From an uncultured Bacteroidota bacterium (GTDB lineage: Bacteria; Bacteroidota; Bacteroidia; Flavobacteriales; Flavobacteriaceae), in contig CABZAD010000004.1 of NCBI GenBank assembly GCA_902523665.1, forward strand, positions 1 through 64,000: a DNA stretch of 64,000 nt, given 5' to 3'. Positions 57,575 through 64,000 of the stretch are shown in pieces (position 1 is the stretch's first letter; each line of letters begins with the position of its first letter). Made by a program: the position numbers and the translations under genes. The notes beneath the pieces are model-generated. The model had not been told where the DNA came from. It ran no database searches and was given only the letters and a program-made list of their open reading frames with translations.

Positions 57575-59038
57575 TTATTCAATTATTTTATCATCAATTA
57601 TTATCCTTTCTTTCAAAAAATCTAATGGAGAAGGTATCTCTTTAAAGATGTAGTTATTATCAAATGATGAAGCATCTCCTGTAATTTGATCAATTGCAAT
57701 TTTTAAGAGTGGTTCATTAACATCACCTAAAATACCTGGATTTAGTAATGATTCCTTTATTAGAATATCAGGTTCGAGTCCATCAGGGAAGTCCGTATAG
57801 CCTGCCACATTACCAATTTTAAGAACTATTGGCTGCATTGCATACATATGATTTGGATTTTTGTCTCTAGAGTCATTGATATAGTCATAGACAGTAATAG
57901 ACCCTTGATTTTTACCTACAGTAAAGTCACCAATATGTATTACATTAACATATGGGTCAAGCCCATTAATAAGAAGTTCACTTGCAGATGCTGTTCTAGC
58001 AGATGTAAGTATAAAAACCCTATCAAGATTTAATGAAGATATTGATTGATTATTACTTAGTTTATTAGTGAATCTATTTAATAAAGATTCTGGATTATTT
58101 TCATCCCAGTAATTCATTAATTTGGAGTTCCACCTCTCTTTTGCAAAGATTTGGTTATTAAATTGCCCAGTAATCATTGATGCCAAATTAATAGATGTAG
58201 ATATTCTTCCACCAGGGTTATATCTTAAGTCAACAACTAGATCATTAATTCCGTTGGATAAAAAATTAGAAAAGACATTATTAAGTTCAGAGTTATAATC
58301 CTTTCCTTCTGAATCTACAACTCCAACAAATTGATTGTACATGAGGTATCCCACCTTTTGTCCTTCAACTTCAATAATTTTGTAAATATGAATTGGGTTC
58401 TTAACAATTCTAGACTTTACTAATGTCAAATCTTCTTGTCCTTGAATTATATTTGCACATTGATTATTCTGATCATAACTAATTTCCGAAAATTTTACAG
58501 TGTAAGAGCTGCTGGTCTGATTATAAAGTATGTCTCTGTAGTTATCCCTAGTAAGTCTGATGCCATTAATATCACTAAAAACCATACCTCTTTTTACTCC
58601 CTTTGACTCCGCATCTGAACCCTTTTGAACATATCTAACAAACCCAAAAATATTTTGGTCATTACATTCAACATATAATCCAAATTCCATTCCATCAGAA
58701 TTATCAATTCCTTGAAGCATGTTTTCTAATTCAATGTAATCATCAACTATCCAACTAAAATTGTCATCAGGATGAAGAAGTGAATTAAAAAATGTTTCAG
58801 GATTAGTGTTTTGACTTAAATAATATGCATAATCAGATTCATTTTCTTTTTTACTATCTGATAAATTCACAACACTTTCTTGCCAATAATAATATTGATT
58901 TAATCCTCTCCATATAAAATCACTGATCTCAAGGTCTGTCTCAATTCTAATAATATTTGGATCTTCATCATCTCCAGATTTTTTACAGCCAATAAAAACA
59001 ATTATAGACGCCAGTAAATAAAATTTAATTCTTTTCAT
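57575..59038 (-). CDS. S41 family peptidase lipoprotein
   Basis: 487 residues. The N-terminus is a lipoprotein signal with lipobox IIVFIGCKK (Cys18), so it is membrane anchored. A degenerate PDZ domain spans about 110-200 (GFVRYVQKGSDAESKGVKRG, MVFSDINGIRL). The S41 core shows DLVVDLRYNPGGRISTSIN and the nucleophile region FILTSARTASASELLING; the Ser of SASELL is the likely catalytic residue. Such tail-specific-like proteases cut exported proteins; substrate unknown. Sixteen bases from purB upstream on the same strand. Confidence 0.9.
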   Translation of the reverse strand: MKRIKFYLLASIIVFIGCKKSGDDEDPNIIRIETDLEISDFIWRGLNQYYYWQESVVNLSDSKKENESDYAYYLSQNTNPETFFNSLLHPDDNFSWIVDDYIELENMLQGIDNSDGMEFGLYVECNDQNIFGFVRYVQKGSDAESKGVKRGMVFSDINGIRLTRDNYRDILYNQTSSSYTVKFSEISYDQNNQCANIIQGQEDLTLVKSRIVKNPIHIYKIIEVEGQKVGYLMYNQFVGVVDSEGKDYNSELNNVFSNFLSNGINDLVVDLRYNPGGRISTSINLASMITGQFNNQIFAKERWNSKLMNYWDENNPESLLNRFTNKLSNNQSISSLNLDRVFILTSARTASASELLINGLDPYVNVIHIGDFTVGKNQGSITVYDYINDSRDKNPNHMYAMQPIVLKIGNVAGYTDFPDGLEPDILIKESLLNPGILGDVNEPLLKIAIDQITGDASSFDNNYIFKEIPSPLDFLKERIIIDDKIIE

Positions 59039-59053
59039 AAAACGAATTTAAAA

Positions 59054-60397
59054 TTATAAACCAGTGTAGTTGTAAGGAGAGATTTGTTTTAACTCTTTTT
59101 TAATAGCACTACTAACTTCAAGCCTGTCAATAAATTTATGTAAAGATTTTTTATCAATTTTTTTATTTTTTCTGGTGAGTTCTTTCATTATCTCATATGG
59201 GTTATTATACCCTTCTCTTCTCAATATTGTTTGGATAGCTTCTGATATAACAATCCAGTTCTCTTCAATATCTTGGTTTATTTTCTCCTCATTAACATAT
59301 ATCTTATTAAGACCTTTGAGGATAGATTCAAAAGAGATCAAGGAATGTCCAAAAGGAACACCAATATTCCTTAAAACAGTACTGTCACTGAGGTCTCTCT
59401 GTAGTCTTGATTTTGGTAATTTATTTGATAAAAATTCAAATATTGAATTAGCTAAACCAATATTCCCCTCAGCATTCTCAAAGTCAATAGGATTAACTTT
59501 GTGAGGCATAGCAGATGATCCAACCTCACCTTTGATTATTTTTTGTTTAAAATAATCATAAGATATATAACTCCATATATCCAGACACATATCCAATAAG
59601 ATATTATTTATTCTTCTACAATTGTCAAACAAAGCTGCAAGTGAATCATAATGTTCAATTTGAGTTGTTGGAAAAGAATAGTTTAAACTTAATTCATTTT
59701 CGATAAAATTCTGACCAAATTTCTTCCAATCAATATTTGGGTATGCTACCTTGTGAGCATTAAAATTTCCAACTGCACCAGCAAATTTTGCAGAATTTGG
59801 TATATTTTTTAGAGTAGATAGTTGATTAGTTACTCTAGTCCAAAAAACCTTAAATTCTTTTCCAAGTTTAGTGGGTGAGGCAGGCTGACCGTGTGTTCTA
59901 GCAATAATTGTTATATTTTTTAATTCTTTGCACTTTGTATTAATTGCATCAAGAACATTATCTATTTTTGGAATATAAACTTCTTCCATAAAGTCTTTTA
60001 TAGATAATGGAATAGCTGTATTGTTAATATCTTGCGATGTTAACCCAAAATGTATAAATTCTTTATGATCACTTAATTTGAGAGCATCAAATTTCTCTTT
60101 AATAAAGTACTCAACTGCTTTGACATCATGATTTGTAACCTTCTCAATCTCTTTAATTTCTTTTGCATCATCAATTGAAAAATCTTGATAAATTTTTCTT
60201 AACTCTTTAAATTTTTTTGATTCAAAGTTTCTAAGTTGAGGGATTTCGGTTTTACAAAGAGAAATAAAATATTCAATTTCAACTTTTAGTCTGTAAAAAA
60301 TTAATGCTTTCTCACTAAAATATTTATTTAGATCTTTAGTCTTATCAAAATATCTACCGTCTATCGGGGAAATTGAATTCAATTTAAACTCATTCAT
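59054..60397 (-). CDS. purB: Adenylosuccinate lyase
   Basis: 447 residues, the E. coli-like form. It removes fumarate from SAICAR and from adenylosuccinate in purine synthesis. Conserved parts are NSISPIDGRYFDKTKDLNKY, NHDVKAVEYFIKEKF, HFGLTSQDINNTA, ARTHGQPASPTKLGKEF and the lyase signature GSSAMPHKVNPIDFENAEGN with the catalytic Ser loop. The promoter box TATCTTTG ends four bases before the ATG, a near-leaderless arrangement. It precedes the S41 gene on the same strand. Confidence 0.97.
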   Translation of the reverse strand: MNEFKLNSISPIDGRYFDKTKDLNKYFSEKALIFYRLKVEIEYFISLCKTEIPQLRNFESKKFKELRKIYQDFSIDDAKEIKEIEKVTNHDVKAVEYFIKEKFDALKLSDHKEFIHFGLTSQDINNTAIPLSIKDFMEEVYIPKIDNVLDAINTKCKELKNITIIARTHGQPASPTKLGKEFKVFWTRVTNQLSTLKNIPNSAKFAGAVGNFNAHKVAYPNIDWKKFGQNFIENELSLNYSFPTTQIEHYDSLAALFDNCRRINNILLDMCLDIWSYISYDYFKQKIIKGEVGSSAMPHKVNPIDFENAEGNIGLANSIFEFLSNKLPKSRLQRDLSDSTVLRNIGVPFGHSLISFESILKGLNKIYVNEEKINQDIEENWIVISEAIQTILRREGYNNPYEIMKELTRKNKKIDKKSLHKFIDRLEVSSAIKKELKQISPYNYTGL

Positions 60398-60401
60398 TGC
60401 G

Positions 60402-60409
60402 CAAAGATA
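60402..60409 (-). promoter_or_regulatory. -7 box TATCTTTG for purB (near leaderless)
   Basis: Exact TAnnTTTG match on the - strand; its G lies four bases before ATG 60397 (GCGC between), so transcription should begin within about one base of the start codon. Confidence 0.5.
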
Positions 60410-60427
60410 AGCTAACTGAGTAGTATA

Positions 60428-61189
60428 TTAAAATTCAAGAAGCTTGTATTCGTCATAGCATTCATTAATTGCTTCCATTATCTGTAAATCATTAGCTTGT
60501 TGAATAAAAGTATCAGAAAAATTGCAGTTCCTTAAAATTTCATCAATATCAACTTTATCAACTCCTAAAAGTTGAACTAAAACTTCTCGGTCAAACTTTG
60601 TTGATAAAAGATTTTTGATTTCAGTATCTTCTCTCATCAACCTAAGTTTATCCATTTTAGCAGATTTCTTTTTAAAAAGATTGTTAAGAAAATCGGCTGG
60701 ATTAAATATAGCACCAATTACTTTTGATATCCCAGAACGTGATCTTCTTCCTGCCTCATAACCAAGGTTTGGTAAACCAACAATTCTGTATCTGGTTGAA
60801 GTATTTACTGGAGCATTCTTTACGTCTATTTCTAGGTAACCTGTAAGTTGGTATGGCTTTATAATAACTTCTTCCAATGCAAAGGCAAGCTCGGTTAATT
60901 CTATTGTATTTTCATCAAATCGAATCAAATCATTAGTTACCACAATTTTAAGAGGTTTATATCCGATATACGAAAAATATAAAGTATCGTTTAATTTAGC
61001 ATTTATTTCAAATTCACCCTCAAGATTTGTAATTGTCCCTTTTACCTTGGTTAAGTTGAGTACATGGACGTTTTGAAGAATTGATTTACTAGTTTCACTT
61101 TGAACCTTTCCTTTTACTATTTGATTCTGTTGTTGGGAGAAACAAAAAAAAGAAAGAGTTAGAGAAATAAATATTAGTATCTTTTTCAT
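60428..61189 (-). CDS. Exported protein with carboxypeptidase-regulatory-like domain
   Basis: 253 residues with signal peptide (KKILIFISLTLSFFCFSQQ). Residues about 24-100 are a CarboxypepD_reg-like beta sandwich: VKGKVQSETSKSILQNVHVL, NLTKVKGTITNLEGEFEI and LYFSYIGYKPLKI. The C-terminal 150 residues (LEEVIIKPYQLTGYLEIDVK, RYRIVGLPNLGYEAGRRSRS and a charged helical end) resemble the downstream part of a Bacteroidota outer-envelope family of unknown function, not a TonB receptor. It is divergent from priA and 30 bases upstream of purB's end region promoter. Confidence 0.8.
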   Translation of the reverse strand: MKKILIFISLTLSFFCFSQQQNQIVKGKVQSETSKSILQNVHVLNLTKVKGTITNLEGEFEINAKLNDTLYFSYIGYKPLKIVVTNDLIRFDENTIELTELAFALEEVIIKPYQLTGYLEIDVKNAPVNTSTRYRIVGLPNLGYEAGRRSRSGISKVIGAIFNPADFLNNLFKKKSAKMDKLRLMREDTEIKNLLSTKFDREVLVQLLGVDKVDIDEILRNCNFSDTFIQQANDLQIMEAINECYDEYKLLEF

Positions 61190-61231
61190 CGGGCTAATTG
61201 CTAAATTAGAAAGAATATATTATAATTAACC

Positions 61232-63661
61232 ATGAATTTTTTTGCAGATGTTATACTACCTCTTCCGTTACAAGGAACATTTACATATAAACTTACACCC
61301 AATCAGAGTAAATCACTGGGTATAGGTCATAGAGTTGCTGTAAGCTTTGGGAAAAGAAAAATTTATACAGGAGTAATAAAGCATATTCATAATCAAAAGC
61401 CAGATTTTAGTGAAATAAAACCCATTGAGTTTTCATATGATAGTGACGCACTTATATCTCAATCTCAGATTAAATTCTGGAGTTGGATGTCAAAATATTA
61501 TTTTACTCCTTTAGGTGATGTATTGAAGGCAGCAATTCCTTCAACATTTCTTCTCGAGAGTGATACAGTTATTGTCAAAAAAGAGAAAGAAGAAAATAAT
61601 CTTGATGATCTAACTGAAGATGAGTTCCTAATATATGAAGCACTTGGTTTTAAAAATCTAAAAATTAATGAGGTCTCAGAAATACTTGATAAGAAAAGCA
61701 CCTACTCAATAATTCAAGGAATGATTCAAAAGAACCTAGTTGAACTAAATTTTGAAATAAATGAAATTTACAGGCCAAAACTAGCAAGTGTAGTTTATTT
61801 AAAAAAAGAAACAGTAAATAAGTCAATTGATCTTCTTAAAAAATCACCTAAACAAATGGAAATCTTATTACATATTATAAGTGAAATAAAGTCTAATTCA
61901 TTTATAAATATTAAAGATTTAAAAGATAGAATTAAGTTTTCAGATAATTCTTTGAAAGGTCTTGAGGAAAAAGGGTTCATATCAATAAAAAAAATAAAAA
62001 TTGATAGAAATCATAGTGAACAAAAATTTGATCAAAAAATAAATAAGCTTTCAGATGTTCAATCCATAGCATTAAATCAAATTAAGGATAAGTTAATTAA
62101 TAAAGATGTGGTTCTACTAGATGGTGTCACATCTTCTGGAAAAACTGAGATATACATTAAGCTTATTGAAGGCTATCTAAAATTAGGTAAACAAGTTCTC
62201 TACCTACTCCCTGAAATATCTTTAACAACTCAAATCATTCAAAAATTAAAAATAAATTTTGGTAATCAGATTTCAGTATTCCACTCAAGATATTCACTTA
62301 ATGAACGGACTGATGTATGGGAAAGTATAAAAAAAAATAAGAAATCTGCAAGACTAATAGTTGGTGCAAGATCTTCAGTTTTTCTTCCATTTAATGATCT
62401 TGGATTAATTATAGTTGATGAGGAACATGAAACATCATATAAACAGCAAGAACCATCACCTAGGTATAATGCCAGAGATGCTGTCATTTATTTATCCAAA
62501 CTAAATAATTCAAAAGTTGTATTAGGATCTGCAACTCCTTCAATTGAGTCAACTAATAATGCAAAAAATGATAAATATGGTTATGTTCAATTATCGGATA
62601 GATATGGTAAGGTTAAAATGCCAAATATTATTCCTTTAGATATGAGAAATGAGCCAAAAAATGCGTACAGTTCAATATTTTCAGAAAAATTGGTAAAAGA
62701 AATTAATAATTGTTTAGCGCTAGATAAACAAGTAATTTTATTCAGGAATAGAAGAGGGTACTCTCCTCAATGGATATGTGATTCTTGTGGTCAAAATGTA
62801 ATGTGCGATAATTGTGATGTGAGTCTTACGTATCATTTATCTTCAAATATGCTTAAGTGTCATTATTGTGGATTTTCTTCAAAGGCTGAATCCAAATGTA
62901 ATTCATGTGGATATGAGACTATGAGCCACAAGGGAGACGGAACTCAGCAAATAGAGGAAATTGTAAAAGAAATTTTTCCAAATGCTAAAAGTAAAAGAAT
63001 GGACTGGGACTCAACAAGAGGAAAATTTTCATTTGATAAAATAATTAATTCATTTGCTAAACATGAAATAGATATTCTAATTGGAACGCAGATGATTACT
63101 AAAGGTCTAGACTTTGAAAATGTTGCTTTAGTAGGCGTTATTAATACTGATCATTTTCTTAATTTTCCAGATTTTAGAGCTCATGAAAAAGCTTTTCAGA
63201 TTTTAACTCAAGTTGCAGGAAGATCAGGAAGATCTGGTGATGTTGGTAAAGTTTTTCTTCAAACATATCAACCAGAACATCCAATTATTCAAAATGTAAT
63301 TAATTATGATTACAAAAAAATGTACGAGAATCAACTAGCAGAAAGAAAAGATTATAATTATCCTCCTTATGTTAGATTAATAAAAATTACTGTAAAAGAT
63401 AAGAGTTATGATAAATTAAATAGTTCTGGAGATTGGTTAAATAAGGTTATTAGAGATAATTTTAAAGGAGTAATATTAGGACCTGTATACCCCCAAATTT
63501 CAAGAATTAAGAATAAATATCATAAAGAGTTTCTAGTAAAACTTAGAAATCTTGATGAGCTAAATAAATTTAGAAGTGTTATTCAGAAAATTCATAAAAG
63601 TTTTGATTCTATATCTAAATACAGAAGTGTCAAAATCATCATTGATGTTGACCCAATATAG
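61232..63661 (+). CDS. priA: Primosomal protein N' (replication restart helicase PriA)
   Basis: 809 residues. PriA reloads the replicative helicase at stalled forks. The N-terminal 3'-DNA-binding domain begins FFADVILPLPLQGTFTYKL. Helicase motifs are VLLDGVTSSGKTEIYIKLI (Walker A, about 289), LIIVDEEHETSYKQQEPSPR (motif II) and VVLGSATPSIEST. The zinc-binding insert has eight cysteines in four CxxC pairs, from WICDSCGQNVMCDNC to KCNSCGYE. Motif V-VI ITKGLDFENVALVGV and QVAGRSGRSGDVGKVFLQT follow. It is divergent from the regulatory-domain gene. Confidence 0.96.
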   Translation: MNFFADVILPLPLQGTFTYKLTPNQSKSLGIGHRVAVSFGKRKIYTGVIKHIHNQKPDFSEIKPIEFSYDSDALISQSQIKFWSWMSKYYFTPLGDVLKAAIPSTFLLESDTVIVKKEKEENNLDDLTEDEFLIYEALGFKNLKINEVSEILDKKSTYSIIQGMIQKNLVELNFEINEIYRPKLASVVYLKKETVNKSIDLLKKSPKQMEILLHIISEIKSNSFINIKDLKDRIKFSDNSLKGLEEKGFISIKKIKIDRNHSEQKFDQKINKLSDVQSIALNQIKDKLINKDVVLLDGVTSSGKTEIYIKLIEGYLKLGKQVLYLLPEISLTTQIIQKLKINFGNQISVFHSRYSLNERTDVWESIKKNKKSARLIVGARSSVFLPFNDLGLIIVDEEHETSYKQQEPSPRYNARDAVIYLSKLNNSKVVLGSATPSIESTNNAKNDKYGYVQLSDRYGKVKMPNIIPLDMRNEPKNAYSSIFSEKLVKEINNCLALDKQVILFRNRRGYSPQWICDSCGQNVMCDNCDVSLTYHLSSNMLKCHYCGFSSKAESKCNSCGYETMSHKGDGTQQIEEIVKEIFPNAKSKRMDWDSTRGKFSFDKIINSFAKHEIDILIGTQMITKGLDFENVALVGVINTDHFLNFPDFRAHEKAFQILTQVAGRSGRSGDVGKVFLQTYQPEHPIIQNVINYDYKKMYENQLAERKDYNYPPYVRLIKITVKDKSYDKLNSSGDWLNKVIRDNFKGVILGPVYPQISRIKNKYHKEFLVKLRNLDELNKFRSVIQKIHKSFDSISKYRSVKIIIDVDPI

Positions 63662-63684
63662 CGATTTGATTACCTAAAAATAAA

Positions 63685-63716
63685 TTTGGCAGATTATATT
63701 TAATAACCTAATTTTG
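63685..63716 (+). promoter_or_regulatory. Full -33/-7 promoter for rpsF
   Basis: TTTG at 63685-63688 and TAATTTTG at 63709-63716 are separated by 20 bases, a good match to the Bacteroidota TTTG-N(about 19-20)-TAnnTTTG promoter. Predicted start about 63720, thirteen bases before ATG 63733. Confidence 0.6.
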
Positions 63717-63732
63717 CGGCCTAAGATTTAAG

Positions 63733-64000
63733 ATGAAAAACTACGAAACTGTATTTATTTTAAACCCAGCTCTTTCTGAAGAGCAAGTCCAAAAGACTGT
63801 AGACAAATACGAAAAGTCGTTAAAGTCTAATGGAGCCAAAATAATTAATAAAGAGATATGGGGACTAAAAAAACTAGCCTACACCATTGAAAACAAGAAT
63901 AGTGGTTTTTATAATTTATTAGAGTATTCAGCACCAGCAGAAATTGTCTCCTCTCTTGAACTAGAATTCACAAGAGATGAAACCGTAATGAGATATCTTA
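63733..64000 (+). CDS. rpsF: 30S ribosomal protein S6, 3' part outside the window
   Basis: 89 codons are visible from ATG 63733 to the edge. The protein begins MKNYETVFILNPALSEEQVQ, then KIINKEIWGLKKLAYTIENK and NSGFYNLLEYSAPAE, which are normal S6 blocks; the last visible part ends TRDETVMRYL. S6 pairs with S18 on the 30S platform. It has its own promoter; rpsR and rplI would be expected beyond the edge. Confidence 0.96.
   Translation, partial: MKNYETVFILNPALSEEQVQKTVDKYEKSLKSNGAKIINKEIWGLKKLAYTIENKNSGFYNLLEYSAPAEIVSSLELEFTRDETVMRYL

Noticed and set aside
1-64000. Search for tRNA/rRNA genes, CRISPR arrays, transposases, integrases, attachment sites and defence genes
   Set aside because: No cloverleaf-sized gap, spaced repeats or recognisable proteins of these kinds; almost every gap is under about 110 bases and the largest (44460-44616) is explained by a hairpin.

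Overview
The window is one dense, AT-rich stretch of chromosome from a marine member of the Bacteroidota, most likely a small-genome Flavobacteriales lineage. This rests on several things seen in the sequence: a green-type proteorhodopsin next to a blh retinal-forming gene; the bacillithiol enzyme BshC; the gene order rplQ-carA-eno-gltA; zinc-free versions of S14, L31 and L36; DUF4199, SusD-era style carboxypeptidase-regulatory and LysM surface proteins; and promoter boxes of the Bacteroidota type TAnnTTTG in place of Shine-Dalgarno leaders. I cannot name a species.

Layout. 1-1611 is the 5' part of a secreted BNR/VPS10-like protein that runs off the left edge. 1684-11408 carries bshC, guaA, a conserved unknown, a LysM/periplasmic-binding protein, pyrG, yidC and mnmA, all on +. 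11513-28004 is the fused str-S10-spc-alpha ribosomal super-operon (rpsL to rplQ, no tuf), followed by carA, eno, gltA and argS up to 33613. A bidirectional terminator then separates argS from proteorhodopsin on the - strand; blh diverges from it. folD follows, then a - strand trio (namZ, a VOC protein, a membrane protein) whose 5' end overlaps a + strand ABC permease head to head. CBS-like cysteine/cystathionine synthase and gamma-glutamyltransferase come next. From 42669 to 51605 the - strand holds an acyl-CoA dehydrogenase, purL, an MsbA-like exporter, a GT2 glycosyltransferase and a DUF4199 protein. 51697-57574 holds L31 type B with an acidic repeat tail, mtaB, two small - strand genes, rpmH and carB. 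The right end has an S41 protease, purB, a carboxypeptidase-regulatory-like protein, priA, and the start of rpsF.

How it fits together. Most genes serve translation, nucleotide synthesis (guaA, pyrG, carA, carB, purL, purB), central carbon flow (eno, gltA), envelope building (yidC, secY, MsbA-like, GT2, NamZ, LysM protein) and thiol/sulfur metabolism (BshC, CBS-like, GGT). The light-driven proton pump and its retinal-forming enzyme sit among these housekeeping genes. No tRNA, rRNA, CRISPR array, prophage, transposase or defence island was found, and no gene-free gap exceeds about 160 bases.

The most notable signals are: an 11-unit hexapeptide repeat giving ribosomal protein L31 a tail with no basic residues; TAnnTTTG boxes placed so close to start codons that guaA and purB look leaderless; two convergent gene pairs whose stop codons touch; a head-to-head coding overlap of namZ and the permease; an 18-bp AT-only hairpin after purL; a leader hairpin touching the pyrG start codon; and a Blh in which the last metal-type histidine of the HSxxH motif appears to be serine. 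I did not find a clearly undescribed multi-gene system.
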